NCBI GenBank assembly: GCA_946885915.1
Contig: CAMPHF010000016.1
Coordinates: 1 to 23,484 of the forward strand
Source: an uncultured Idiomarina sp.
GTDB lineage: Bacteria > Pseudomonadota > Gammaproteobacteria > Enterobacterales > Alteromonadaceae
Direction of reading: 5' to 3'
Length of the DNA stretch: 23,484 nucleotides
Made by a program: the position numbers and the translations under genes. How positions within the stretch are numbered: position 1 is the stretch's first letter; the number at the start of each line of letters is the position of its first letter. Below are positions 1 through 7,800 of this stretch, piece after piece. Below the pieces are notes generated by a model that had not been told where the DNA came from, did no database searches, and was given only the letters and a program-made list of their open reading frames with translations.

Positions 1-53
1 GCACAACCTTGCCAAGGTTGGGGTCGCGAGTTCGAATCTCGTTTCCCGCTCCA
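1..53 (+). tRNA. tRNA-Gly(GCC), 5'-truncated by the window edge
   Basis: These bases are identical to 98-150 of the complete tRNA-Gly that follows: anticodon arm with GCC, variable loop, T arm with TTCGAAT, 3' acceptor strand TTCCCGC, discriminator T and encoded CCA. The 5' acceptor strand and D arm lie outside the window. It is part of a tandem tRNA-Gly cluster that continues to the left. Confidence 0.95.
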
Positions 54-75
54 ATCACAACTCAAACCAAAAAAT

Positions 76-150
76 GCGGGAATAGCTCAGTGGTAGAGCA
101 CAACCTTGCCAAGGTTGGGGTCGCGAGTTCGAATCTCGTTTCCCGCTCCA
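76..150 (+). tRNA. tRNA-Gly, anticodon GCC
   Basis: A complete cloverleaf of 75 nt including encoded CCA. The acceptor GCGGGAA pairs with TTCCCGC, the D arm contains AGCTCAGTGGTAGAGC, the anticodon stem CAACCTT/AAGGTTG flanks GCC at 108-110, and the T arm carries GTTCGAAT. It closely resembles enterobacterial tRNA-Gly(GCC) and decodes GGC and GGU. It lies 22 nt after the preceding truncated copy, so the two are probably processed from one precursor whose promoter is outside the window. Confidence 0.97.
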
Positions 151-218
151 AATCTCCTTTCAGTGCAATCTCCCTTCGCCGAAATATGACCTCGGCAAAA
201 AATAATTACCGAAAAACA

Positions 219-247
219 TTGACAAGCCTCTAAATCAACTCTATATC
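219..247 (+). promoter_or_regulatory. candidate sigma-70 promoter of maoP
   Basis: TTGACA at 219-224 is a perfect -35 box. A 17-bp spacer leads to TATATC at 242-247, a 4/6 match to the -10 consensus. It sits 60-90 nt upstream of maoP and after the tRNA cluster, so it would give maoP its own transcript. No strong terminator was seen between the tRNA and this promoter. Confidence 0.55.
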
Positions 248-308
248 GTCAGCTTAGAAATACACGACATCCAGTCGTAGTCTTTGTTGGTCTGGAGGAA
301 GGCTCGCT

Positions 309-674
309 ATGGCAACTGTTGAACGAGAAATCGTCTTGAAAAAAGCGTTTAACGACTTCAAAAACTATCCTTATGGTTTCGCCCGCTCGGGGGATTTCTC
401 AATTCGTGAAGCCGAGTTGCTGAGTAAGCATGGCAGCTTGATTAGCGCATTGATGAGTGGTGATGTGGAACCACAATCTGCGGAAGAGCAATCATTGCTG
501 CAAGTAGCGCGTGGTGAAAAAGCCGCAGAGACGCAAGTTGAGAAGGCGTGGAGTAAGTATCAAGCCCGCATTAACCGCCCTAAAGTAGGCAGCATGTATG
601 GCCGTAGTCGCTATACGGATGACGCCTTTGAAGGTACGGTTGAAGTGGATGATGATATCGTTGTAGAAGATTGA
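309..674 (+). CDS. maoP: MaoP (YifE, DUF413), macrodomain Ori organisation protein
   Basis: The 121-residue product resembles E. coli MaoP (formerly YifE, 112 aa). Shared features are the N-terminal pattern NYPYGFARSGDF followed by IREAELLSKHG, then an acidic helix, WSKYQARINRPK near residues 81-92, and an acidic tail. In E. coli MaoP acts with the maoS DNA site to constrain mobility of the chromosomal Ori macrodomain, so a nucleoid role is inferred by homology. The start is supported by GGAGGA at 294-299, nine bases before ATG. It has its own candidate promoter. Its 3' end overlaps the convergent c-di-GMP gene by 64 bp, and a stable hairpin follows the stop. I did not identify a maoS site. 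Confidence 0.85.
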   Translation: MATVEREIVLKKAFNDFKNYPYGFARSGDFSIREAELLSKHGSLISALMSGDVEPQSAEEQSLLQVARGEKAAETQVEKAWSKYQARINRPKVGSMYGRSRYTDDAFEGTVEVDDDIVVED

Positions 675-2455
675 TCACCCGCCGGTGCCGCCTCCGGGCG
701 GCGCCGTTTACTTACGTGGCAATAGCTACGTTCGAACTGTTTTGCCTCTTTTTTGGCGACGCTTGCCAAACTTGCAACATCATGATGTGAGTGACAAAAA
801 TCTCGGTCTGGTTTGATCACGCCAACAGCGATGCCGAGCAGCGGAAAGAAGGCCATCTGTTGATTTCGACTTGGCGCATCAATCCCACCTCGGGCTAAAT
901 CTGCTGCGGTATAGAACTGTTGAATTTCGCTATCGAAGCGGCGGATGAGCTGGTCACAATGTGCTCGCCAATCGCTGTTATCCGCAAACAGCGCGACAAA
1001 ATCATCACCGCCGATATGACCGATAAAGTGCCCATGACTTGCCAGTTCTTCGGTAAGTAGATTGGCTACCCACTGCAGAATCCGATCACCTTGACCGTAA
1101 CCATAGACATCGTTGTATGGCTTGAAATTGTTCAGGTCAAAATAAGCGACCCGAAATGGTTTGTCACTCTGTAACCATTGGTCTACTTCTCGATAAATCG
1201 GCACATTACCAGGTAATTGAGTGAGCGGGTTTGCATAGCGGGCATTTTGGATGCGTAAGTCGGTAATGGTGCGTAGTAAGTTTCGCACTGATGCCACCCC
1301 TGCGTAATCACCATTCTGAGTAATAATTAAATGCCGAGAAATATCAATTTCTAAGTCTTCTGTCACAAACTGAGACACGGCTTCTAGAGTTGTTTGCGCA
1401 TCGACCACCAGTGGCCGCTGATCCATAATATGGGTGACTGGTTTATTCGCATAAAGCGCACGGCCATAGGAGCCTGAAAATAACTCCATCAGGCTTTCGC
1501 GACGCACCACACCGAAAGTTCTCCCTTGTGAGACAACAGGTAACGTCAGTAAGTTAGCATCCGCGGTAAATAAATCGAGCACCTCTAATGCCGGTGTAGT
1601 GGGCGTGGTGGTGGGTACTTGTTCTAGCAATTGACCAATGGTGTCGTACTGCGCGTTAGCGCGACTAGGCTGGGTTTTAAATTGGTTTGCTCGCGCTGCG
1701 CGCATCGGTGCCACGGCTGGTCGTCCCAAGTGATACCCCTGACATAAATACACCCCCAGCTGTTGTAATTGACGTAACTCGCCAGCAGATTCGATGCCCT
1801 CTGCTATCACCCGTGCTTGCATTGCACGTGCAAGCGCAATAATAGATTGCACAAACTCTCGTTTCACTGGGTCGCGATGAATATCAGCAATAAAATAACG
1901 ATCAATTTTGACGTAATCTGGACGTAATTCAGACCACAACTTAAGTCCTGAATAACCTGCACCTAAGTCATCAATCGCAATTAAAAAGCCAGCTTGGCGA
2001 TAGCGCTCAATGGCTTCTTTAAGGAGCTGAGGATGATCGATCGGATATTGCTCTGACAATTCAATCACGATTTGCGCCGGATCAAGCTGCAGTTGTTGGG
2101 CGAGTTGTAACGTCGATCCACGTGGATGATCTTGCTCGAGCAAAACATTGGGATTTACGTTAATAAACAATAATGAATTGGGTCGAAACTTCGCGAAGTC
2201 GCGCAGTGCCGCCGCCCGACAGGCAATTTCTAGCTCGGATAATAGTTGCGCTTTATGTGCTACGCGAAACAATTCGCGGGGCATTTCTAATGGGTGTAAT
2301 CGGGGCCCTCTGATCAATGCTTCATGGCCCAACAATTCGCCGCTAAGGGTATCAATGATCGGTTGAAAGAGGGGGAACAGCGCCTGTTGTTGAATAAGTT
2401 CACGCAGGGCTTCTGCCTGCGTTTGCAGCTCGCTACTTGCTTGGGTAACCACCAT
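611..2455 (-). CDS. EAL-CBS-GGDEF c-di-GMP signalling protein
   Basis: A 614-residue cytoplasmic protein without membrane segments. The EAL domain (about 20-255) keeps the expected phosphodiesterase residues: HEAL at 44-47, NVNP at 99-102, IELSE at 131-135, DDLGAGYS at 162-169, YVKID at 181-185, AEGIE at 218-222 and a Q before GYHLGRP. Two CBS-like repeats follow (about 272-400) and could bind a nucleotide. The GGDEF domain (about 405-580) carries FDLNNFKPYND and a GGDDF signature at 482-486; no RxxD I-site is visible. Both catalytic domains may therefore work, with CBS as sensor, but the direction of net activity cannot be read. Residues past 580 form a low-complexity Ser/Thr tail encoded antisense to the maoP terminator and 3' end. 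The RBS is weak. It follows purD by 56 bp on the same strand. Confidence 0.9.
   Translation of the reverse strand: MVVTQASSELQTQAEALRELIQQQALFPLFQPIIDTLSGELLGHEALIRGPRLHPLEMPRELFRVAHKAQLLSELEIACRAAALRDFAKFRPNSLLFINVNPNVLLEQDHPRGSTLQLAQQLQLDPAQIVIELSEQYPIDHPQLLKEAIERYRQAGFLIAIDDLGAGYSGLKLWSELRPDYVKIDRYFIADIHRDPVKREFVQSIIALARAMQARVIAEGIESAGELRQLQQLGVYLCQGYHLGRPAVAPMRAARANQFKTQPSRANAQYDTIGQLLEQVPTTTPTTPALEVLDLFTADANLLTLPVVSQGRTFGVVRRESLMELFSGSYGRALYANKPVTHIMDQRPLVVDAQTTLEAVSQFVTEDLEIDISRHLIITQNGDYAGVASVRNLLRTITDLRIQNARYANPLTQLPGNVPIYREVDQWLQSDKPFRVAYFDLNNFKPYNDVYGYGQGDRILQWVANLLTEELASHGHFIGHIGGDDFVALFADNSDWRAHCDQLIRRFDSEIQQFYTAADLARGGIDAPSRNQQMAFFPLLGIAVGVIKPDRDFCHSHHDVASLASVAKKEAKQFERSYCHVSKRRRPEAAPAGDQSSTTISSSTSTVPSKASSV
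683..710 (+). terminator. stable hairpin after maoP, likely terminator
   Basis: A 10-bp GC-rich stem (683-692 with 697-706, one G-T pair) is closed by a TCCG tetraloop of the very stable UNCG class and followed by the short T-rich tail TTTA. It begins 9 nt after the maoP stop codon. The T tract is weak, so termination may be partial. The same bases encode residues 584-591 of the opposite-strand c-di-GMP protein. Confidence 0.6.
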
Positions 2456-2466
2456 GATACGCCCGA

Positions 2467-2488
2467 TGCCACGTCATTTTGAGTGGCA
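2467..2488 (-). other. hairpin between purD and the EAL-CBS-GGDEF gene
   Basis: TGCCAC at 2467-2472 pairs with GTGGCA at 2483-2488 around a 10-nt loop. No T tract follows in either direction, so it is not a convincing intrinsic terminator. It lies in the 56-bp spacer and could act as a processing or weak pause site. Confidence 0.3.
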
Positions 2489-2511
2489 CCGAGTGTAAGA
2501 CAGTTTGATGA

Positions 2512-3804
2512 CTATTTTGTGACAGCCTCGCGCGCAATCGCTCGATGACCGATGTCGGTGCGTAAATAGCAGTCCGCGAAAGTTACTTGCTCAGCTAATT
2601 GGTAGGCGCGTTGTTGCGCGGCAGACACTGAGTCGCCTAATGCGGTTAAGCACAAAACTCGGCCGCCATTGGTGACGACTTGGCCATTAGCGGTGGCGGT
2701 GCCAGCGTGAAAAATCTTGGTAGTGTGACCATCGTCTGCATCTAAACCGTGAATGAGTTCACCTTTGCGATAGCTATCTGGATAACCGCCAGCGGCTAAC
2801 ACAACGCCAACCGCCGCCCGCGAATCAAATTCAATCTGGGTGGTATGTAATTGCTCGGCAATCGCAAGTTCGCATAAATTCACCAGATCAGATTGCAGCC
2901 GCATCATAATAGGTTGGGTTTCTGGGTCACCAAAACGACAGTTAAACTCGAGCACTTTAGCGGTACCATCGGGTGCAACCATTAATCCAGCGTACAAGAA
3001 TCCGGTGTAGGTATTGCCCTCAGCAGCCATGCCCGCAACTGTCGGTTTAATCACATGCTCCATCACCCAATCATGAACCGTTGGCGTGACCACTGGGGCT
3101 GGCGAGTAAGCGCCCATGCCACCCGTATTTGGGCCTTTGTCACCATTGTCGCGCGCTTTATGATCTTGCGAGGAAGCAAAGGGTAAGGCGGTTTGGCCAT
3201 CTACCATCACAATAAAGCTGGCCTCTTCGCCCACTAAAAACTCTTCGATGACCACCCGGCTGCCGGCGCTGCCAAATTTATTGCCTGCCAGCATGTCCTC
3301 TATTGCCGCGACTGCTTCCGCTTGAGTTTGGGCGATAATCACCCCTTTGCCGGCCGCTAAACCATCGGCTTTAATCACAATTGGGGTGCCTTGTTGTTGC
3401 ACATAATGCTTGGCAGCTTCCACGTCGGTGAAAGTGGCATAAGCCGCAGTTGGTATTTGGTGACGTGCTAAAAAGTCTTTACTGAAAGCTTTTGAGCCTT
3501 CAAGCTGCGCAGCGGCTTGAGTAGGACCAAAAATTGCCAATCCAGCAGCCCGGAATTGGTCTACTACGCCTAATACTAGTGGCGCTTCGGGACCGACAAT
3601 GGTGAGGTCAATTGCTTCGGCTTTGGCAAACTCGAGCAGCGCGCCCACGTCGTCTGCGGCAATCGCAACATTTTCCAAGTTTGGCTCTTGCGCGGTGCCG
3701 GCGTTACCCGGAGCAACATAGACAGTTTCAACTTGTGGGCTTTGTGCGGCTTTCCACGCGAGTGCGTGCTCGCGGCCACCGCCGCCAATCACTAATACTT
3801 TCAT
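2512..3804 (-). CDS. purD: Phosphoribosylamine-glycine ligase (GAR synthetase)
   Basis: PurD catalyses the second step of de novo purine synthesis, joining 5-phosphoribosylamine and glycine with ATP to give GAR in the cytoplasm. The 430-residue length matches the family (E. coli 429). The N-terminal motif MKVLVIGGGGREHALAWK and APGNAGTA mark the N domain. The ATP-grasp region contains VIKADGLAAGKGVI, GEEASFIVMVDG and SSQDHKARDNGDKGPNTGG, and the metal-binding end is VLEFNCRFGDPETQ. A GAGG Shine-Dalgarno precedes ATG. It lies downstream of purH but is separated from it by an exported methyltransferase-like gene. A hairpin ends only about 23 nt before its start, so expression needs read-through or a promoter within or upstream of that hairpin. 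I saw no PurR-type palindrome. Confidence 0.97.
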   Translation of the reverse strand: MKVLVIGGGGREHALAWKAAQSPQVETVYVAPGNAGTAQEPNLENVAIAADDVGALLEFAKAEAIDLTIVGPEAPLVLGVVDQFRAAGLAIFGPTQAAAQLEGSKAFSKDFLARHQIPTAAYATFTDVEAAKHYVQQQGTPIVIKADGLAAGKGVIIAQTQAEAVAAIEDMLAGNKFGSAGSRVVIEEFLVGEEASFIVMVDGQTALPFASSQDHKARDNGDKGPNTGGMGAYSPAPVVTPTVHDWVMEHVIKPTVAGMAAEGNTYTGFLYAGLMVAPDGTAKVLEFNCRFGDPETQPIMMRLQSDLVNLCELAIAEQLHTTQIEFDSRAAVGVVLAAGGYPDSYRKGELIHGLDADDGHTTKIFHAGTATANGQVVTNGGRVLCLTALGDSVSAAQQRAYQLAEQVTFADCYLRTDIGHRAIAREAVTK

Positions 3805-3827
3805 GCGACCTCATTTTTACGTGCAAT

Positions 3828-3855
3828 AACGCCGGCCTGAAGCCGGCGTTTTGTT
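3828..3855 (-). terminator. hairpin between the methyltransferase-like gene and purD
   Basis: A perfect 9-bp stem, AACGCCGGC at 3828-3836 with GCCGGCGTT at 3842-3850, has a 5-nt loop. In the direction of the flanking genes it starts about 18 nt after the upstream stop codon and is followed by TTATT only, a weak tail. On the opposite strand it is followed by TTTTGTT. It leaves just 23 nt before the purD start codon. Confidence 0.6.
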
Positions 3856-3868
3856 CGACATTAAACCC

Positions 3869-4708
3869 TTACGATTGCGGCTTGCGAAACTTCAGTGTGA
3901 AGCGGTCGCTTTCGCCAATCGCTTGATATTTCTCTTTATTTTCTTCGCCGAGCGCTAACGAAGGTGGTAGCGTCCAAACCCCGCGTGGATGGTCCGCGCT
4001 ATCGTTTGGATTAGCGTTTACTTCACTTGCGCCGACATATTCAAAGCCTGCGGCTTCAGCGGCGGCAATTGCCCAGCTTACTTTCATGTAACCACTGGTT
4101 TTCGCATCTTCATCGGGACGTGACTCTGGTAAGCGATGATCGACAACACCGACAATGCCACCCGGCTTAAGCGCGGTATAGAACGCTTTAAAGGCGTTGG
4201 TTAAGTTGTCTTTGTCACCCTGCATATACCAGTTATGCAAATTGCGGAAGGTCAACACCATATCAGCAGTGCCGGCTGGCGCAATCGGCGCATCCGCGCT
4301 AGGGCTAAACTCGGTGACGTCAATTTGCTCGAATAACGCATCAGTTGCGACCCGTTCAACAAACGCAGTGCGTGAACGTTGATAGTACTGGCGATCGGTA
4401 TTCGCCGGAAAGTGCGCAGCATAAAGCTTGCCATCCGCGGCTAAGTACGGCGCTAGAATTTCAGTGTACCAACCGCCACCTGGCCAAATTTCGACCACTG
4501 TCATGTTGGGCTCGAGCCCGAAAAAATTTAACGTGTCGTATGGGTTCCGGTAAGCATCGCGCGCTTTATTTTGCGCCGAGCGGGTTGGATTATCGATAGC
4601 GGCTTGCAGCGCATCACCATGGTCGTGAGCTTGCGCCGTGAATAACGAACTTGCGGCAATGAGTGCACAACTCATTCCGGTTACTTTTAGCTGAGTAATA
4701 AACGACAT
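3869..4708 (-). CDS. Exported class I SAM-methyltransferase-like protein (COG4798 type)
   Basis: The 279-residue product starts with a clear Sec signal peptide: a Lys-containing n-region, a hydrophobic core and probable cleavage after AQA at residues 25-27, with no lipobox. The mature part has a class I methyltransferase layout. A motif I-like segment, VVEIWPGGGWYTEIL at 71-85, follows NPYDTLNFFGLEPNMT. Later come DMVLTFRNLHNWY, a post-II segment with LKPGGIVGVVDHR, and a C-terminal GFEYV strand. The overall pattern matches predicted methyltransferases of the COG4798 kind; substrate unknown. SAM is not known in the periplasm, so an exported enzyme of this fold is odd, and it may bind something else. 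AAGGATG precedes the ATG. The gene sits between purH (72 bp upstream) and purD (64 bp downstream), which are normally adjacent. Confidence 0.8.
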   Translation of the reverse strand: MSFITQLKVTGMSCALIAASSLFTAQAHDHGDALQAAIDNPTRSAQNKARDAYRNPYDTLNFFGLEPNMTVVEIWPGGGWYTEILAPYLAADGKLYAAHFPANTDRQYYQRSRTAFVERVATDALFEQIDVTEFSPSADAPIAPAGTADMVLTFRNLHNWYMQGDKDNLTNAFKAFYTALKPGGIVGVVDHRLPESRPDEDAKTSGYMKVSWAIAAAEAAGFEYVGASEVNANPNDSADHPRGVWTLPPSLALGEENKEKYQAIGESDRFTLKFRKPQS

Positions 4709-4780
4709 AAAAACATCCTTTGCTGAATGATGACGATTGCCTCAGTGTAGTACGTGTTCGGTCACGGCGCGATCACAACT

Positions 4781-6355
4781 TTAGTGACGGAAGTGGCGCA
4801 TACCGGTAAACACCATGGCAATACCGTGTTCATTCGCGGCGGCAATAATTTCTTGATCGCGAATTGAACCACCAGGCTGAATAATCGCCTTGATGCCAGC
4901 AGCGGCAGCCGCATCGATACCATCGCGAAACGGAAAGAACGCATCGGAAGCCATTACTGAACCGGCCACTTCAAGGCCTTCGTCGGCCGCCTTGATGCCA
5001 GCAATTTTGGCTGAGTAGACCCGGCTCATTTGACCCGCGCCCACGCCAATCGTCATGCCATCTTTGGCATATACAATCGCGTTCGATTTCACAAATTTGG
5101 CAACTTTCCAGCAGAACAGTAGATCTTCAAGCTGTGCTGAACTTGGTGCCACGTCAGTCACGACTTGGAGGTCGTCGGCGTGAATCACACCTTGGTCATT
5201 ATCTTGCACCAATAAACCACCATTCACCCGTTTGTAATCGAGACTTGCCGGGCGTGAATTTGCCCACTGACCACAGGTAAGCACCCGCACGTTGGCTTTC
5301 GCGGCGAGCACCTGTTGTGCTTCGGCACTCACTTCCGGGGCAATAATAACTTCCACAAATTGCTGATCTATAATTTGCTGTGCGGTCGCGCCATCGAGCG
5401 CTTGGTTGAAGGCGATAATGCCGCCAAATGCCGATGTCGGGTCGGTTTTAAACGCCCGCTGATACGCCTCCGCAATAGACTCGCCAATGGCTACGCCACA
5501 TGGATTCGCATGCTTCACAATGACACAAGCTGGCTCAGCAAAAGATTTAACGCATTCTAGGGCAGCGTCGGTATCGGCTATGTTGTTGTACGATAACGCT
5601 TTGCCTTGTAACTGGGTTGCTGTGGCAACTGAGGCATCGTTAGGTGCCGACTCTACATAGAAGGCCGCTTGCTGATGGGCGTTTTCGCCGTAGCGCAACA
5701 CTTGCTTTTGCTGCAATTGTAGATTGAACGTGCGTGGAAATTTCTCAACTGGCTGATCGGCTTGTAAGCGCGCACCAAAATAGTTGGCAATCATCCCGTC
5801 ATATTGGGCCGTATGCTCGAAGGCTTTGACCGCGAGGTCAAAACGAGTGGTTGGTAGCACCGAACCGGCATTCGCTTGCATCTCGCGCAACACTTGGGCG
5901 TAATCCCCAGCATTCACGACAATAGTAACATCGGCGTGGTTTTTCGCCGCAGCCCGCACCATGGTTGGTCCACCAATATCAATATTTTCAATCGCATCAG
6001 CCAAGCTGCAATTTGGATCGGCAACCGTGGCAGCAAATGGATATAAATTTACAGCGACTAAATCGATAGGGGCGATATCGTGCTCGGCCATCACCGCTTC
6101 GTCGGTACCCCGGCGCGCTAGAATGCCGCCATGTACTTTGGGGTGTAGCGTCTTCACTCGGCCAGCCATGATTTCTGGGTGACCCGTGTGCTCAGATACA
6201 TCAATGACGGTTAAACCCGCATCACGTAATAGCTTGGCAGTGCCGCCAGTGGATAGTAATTCAACCCCGTGTTGTTGCAGGGCTTGAGCAAAATCAACAA
6301 TACCAGTTTTATCAGAAACGCTCAGTAGGGCGCGGCGAATTGGGCGAGCTTGCAT
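4781..6355 (-). CDS. purH: Bifunctional AICAR transformylase/IMP cyclohydrolase
   Basis: PurH performs the last two steps of IMP synthesis: formylation of AICAR with 10-formyl-THF, then ring closure. The product is 524 residues (E. coli 529). The N-terminal MGS-like IMP cyclohydrolase domain (about 1-200) has [25 protein letters not shown] and [15 protein letters not shown]. The transformylase part contains [40 protein letters not shown] and a terminal [14 protein letters not shown]. The start was set at 6355 because GAGGAA lies eight bases upstream and the protein then begins as in E. coli. An in-frame upstream ATG at 6418 would run back through the fis terminator and add 21 unsupported residues. 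A terminator hairpin ends only about 25 nt before the RBS. Confidence 0.97.
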   Translation of the reverse strand: MQARPIRRALLSVSDKTGIVDFAQALQQHGVELLSTGGTAKLLRDAGLTVIDVSEHTGHPEIMAGRVKTLHPKVHGGILARRGTDEAVMAEHDIAPIDLVAVNLYPFAATVADPNCSLADAIENIDIGGPTMVRAAAKNHADVTIVVNAGDYAQVLREMQANAGSVLPTTRFDLAVKAFEHTAQYDGMIANYFGARLQADQPVEKFPRTFNLQLQQKQVLRYGENAHQQAAFYVESAPNDASVATATQLQGKALSYNNIADTDAALECVKSFAEPACVIVKHANPCGVAIGESIAEAYQRAFKTDPTSAFGGIIAFNQALDGATAQQIIDQQFVEVIIAPEVSAEAQQVLAAKANVRVLTCGQWANSRPASLDYKRVNGGLLVQDNDQGVIHADDLQVVTDVAPSSAQLEDLLFCWKVAKFVKSNAIVYAKDGMTIGVGAGQMSRVYSAKIAGIKAADEGLEVAGSVMASDAFFPFRDGIDAAAAAGIKAIIQPGGSIRDQEIIAAANEHGIAMVFTGMRHFRH

Positions 6356-6381
6356 GGGGCATTCCTCAGTAATTAAAAAAG

Positions 6382-6410
6382 AAAAAAGAGCACACCAGGC
6401 GCTCTTTTTT
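6382..6410 (-). terminator. intrinsic terminator after fis, ahead of purH
   Basis: AAAAAAGAGC at 6382-6391 pairs with GCTCTTTTTT at 6401-6410 over a 9-nt loop. The A/T flanks make it a bidirectional intrinsic terminator. It begins about 13 nt after the fis stop. In the minus direction the T run (TTTTTTCTTTTTT) continues almost to the purH Shine-Dalgarno. Confidence 0.85.
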
Positions 6411-6423
6411 GGGGGCACGAATA

Positions 6424-6717
6424 CTAGTTCATGCCGTATTTTTTTAACTTCTTACGAAGCGTACCACGGTTGATACCGAGCATGGTCGCTGCACGGGTTT
6501 GATTACCGCGCGTGTAAGTCATGACCTCTTCTAACAAGGGTGCCTCAACTTCAGACAACACCAAATCGTAGAACTCTTCTGGATCTTGGCCTTCTAAAGC
6601 TTGCAAAAACGACCGAATGGCTTGCTTAACTGAGTCACGCAATGGTTTTGGTTGTGCATTGTTGCCAATAGTAGTTAGTGGGGACACTTGGTCACGATTT
6701 ACGTTTTGATCAAACAT
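6424..6717 (-). CDS. fis: DNA-binding nucleoid protein Fis
   Basis: Fis is a small homodimeric DNA-bending protein that organises the nucleoid and activates stable-RNA promoters. The 97-residue product (E. coli 98) has the divergent N-terminal arm MFDQNVN, dimer helices through [41 protein letters not shown], and the nearly invariant C-terminal helix-turn-helix [29 protein letters not shown]. It starts 9 bp after the dusB stop codon, the conserved dusB-fis operon arrangement. Its RBS is weak (GAGAGATAGAG), so translational coupling with dusB is plausible. A strong terminator follows. Confidence 0.98.
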   Translation of the reverse strand: MFDQNVNRDQVSPLTTIGNNAQPKPLRDSVKQAIRSFLQALEGQDPEEFYDLVLSEVEAPLLEEVMTYTRGNQTRAATMLGINRGTLRKKLKKYGMN

Positions 6718-6726
6718 AGGTGCGCT

Positions 6727-7698
6727 CTATCTCTCATCTTTATTGGAAAAGTGTGCCGCCAATGCATCGAGTTGCGCGCTGGCATCCTCGAGAGCATTAA
6801 AGTGGCGACGAAAATCGCTCGTTGGCAGATGCGCTTGCACATACCAACTCACATGTTTGCGGGCAATCCGGATGCCGGTGTAATCGCCGTAAAAGTCGTG
6901 TAAGGCTTTTACATGGCGAAGCACCGTAGCTGCCACCTCCGCTAATGGTGGCGGCGGCAATGTTTCACCAGTATCCAGGTAATGCTGGATTTGCTGAAAC
7001 AACCACGGATTACCCTGAGCGCCGCGGCCAATCATAATGGCATCGGCGCCCGTATACTTTAAGACCTCGTGGGCACGTTCAGGGGTGGTGATATCACCGT
7101 TAGCCACTACTGGAATCGATACCGCCTCTTTAATGCGACGAATCGTTTCAAATTCGGCTTCACCCTTAAACAAGCATGCTCTGGTTCTGCCATGTACGGC
7201 CAACGATTGCACACCGACCGCTTCGGCCAGAGTCGCAATAGCCACGCCATTACGATGGTCAGGATCCCAACCGGTGCGAATTTTTAACGTCACCGGCACG
7301 GCAACGGCGTTTACCACCGCCTCGAGAATCTCTTTAACGAGTTCGGGATATTGCAATAAGGCCGAACCCGCCATTTTCTTATTCACTTTCTTAGCTGGAC
7401 AACCCATATTGATATCGACAATTTGGGCGCCTTGGGCGACATTGTGTTGTGCCGCTGCAGCCATTAACTGGGGTTCACAACCGGCAATTTGTACGGCTCG
7501 AATTCCCGGTTCATCACCATATTCCATGCGTTGCTGAGACTTTTTCGACTCCCACACCCGGGGATTACTCGACAGCATCTCTGACACTGTGAGCCCAGCG
7601 CCATGAGCATGACACAACTGCCGAAAAGGTTGGTCAGTGACGCCCGCCATTGGCGCTAATATTAGCGAGTTTTTGAGGGTGTAAGGACCAATCCGCAT
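6727..7698 (-). CDS. dusB: tRNA-dihydrouridine synthase B
   Basis: DusB is an FMN-dependent enzyme that reduces uridine to dihydrouridine in the D loop of tRNA. The 323-residue length fits the family (E. coli 321). Visible are the FMN-barrel start LILAPMAGVTDQPFRQLC, the catalytic-cysteine loop NMGCPAKKVNKKMAGSALL, VTLKIRTGWD, LAVHGRTR, VVANGDI, MIGRGAQGNPWLF and the helical-domain motif RIARKHVSWY. No good Shine-Dalgarno precedes the ATG. The gene is the first of dusB-fis. It is separated from prmA by 102 bp that hold a terminator hairpin and a candidate -10 box. Confidence 0.97.
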   Translation of the reverse strand: MRIGPYTLKNSLILAPMAGVTDQPFRQLCHAHGAGLTVSEMLSSNPRVWESKKSQQRMEYGDEPGIRAVQIAGCEPQLMAAAAQHNVAQGAQIVDINMGCPAKKVNKKMAGSALLQYPELVKEILEAVVNAVAVPVTLKIRTGWDPDHRNGVAIATLAEAVGVQSLAVHGRTRACLFKGEAEFETIRRIKEAVSIPVVANGDITTPERAHEVLKYTGADAIMIGRGAQGNPWLFQQIQHYLDTGETLPPPPLAEVAATVLRHVKALHDFYGDYTGIRIARKHVSWYVQAHLPTSDFRRHFNALEDASAQLDALAAHFSNKDER

Positions 7699-7730
7699 CG
7701 GTTAAAAACTGTGCAACTCAAGGGTCGGAA

Positions 7731-7736
7731 ATTTTA
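7731..7736 (-). promoter_or_regulatory. candidate -10 box for dusB-fis
   Basis: On the minus strand TAAAAT occupies 7736-7731, followed by a C-rich discriminator (TTCCGACCC), with about 30 nt to the dusB start. The -35 region (TTTCCT at 17 bp) is a poor match. A C-rich discriminator would fit growth-rate control known for E. coli dusB-fis, but this is inference. Confidence 0.35.
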
Positions 7737-7756
7737 GGGAATTTGGTGCAGAAAGG

Positions 7757-7790
7757 AAAGGCTATAATTTAAGCAAAAATAGCCTTTTTT
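7757..7790 (-). terminator. terminator hairpin after prmA
   Basis: AAAGGCTAT at 7757-7765 pairs with ATAGCCTTT at 7779-7787 across a 13-nt A/T-rich loop. In the minus direction it follows the prmA stop by about 13 nt and ends in TTTCCTTTC. In the plus direction it ends in a T7 run. It should end the aroQ-accB-accC-prmA transcript, at least partly. Confidence 0.65.
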
Positions 7791-7800
7791 GAAAAAAATC

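Noticed and set aside
178..196. Terminator after the tRNA cluster
   Set aside because: GCCGA/TCGGC gives only a 5-bp stem and is followed by A residues, not T, on the tRNA strand.
9..233. Open frame across the tRNA-Gly genes
   Set aside because: It runs through two tRNAs with repeated anticodon-arm peptide and has no RBS; it is a chance frame.
2512..6355. PurR operators near purH and purD
   Set aside because: I looked for the ACGCAAACGTTTGCGT-type palindrome around both starts and did not see one.
6356..6418. 21-residue N-terminal extension of PurH
   Set aside because: It would be encoded by the fis terminator, and the internal ATG at 6355 has a good Shine-Dalgarno and matches the E. coli N-terminus.
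7037..7537. 166-residue plus-strand frame opposite dusB
   Set aside because: It is antisense to highly conserved DusB motifs, has no RBS and no recognisable domain.
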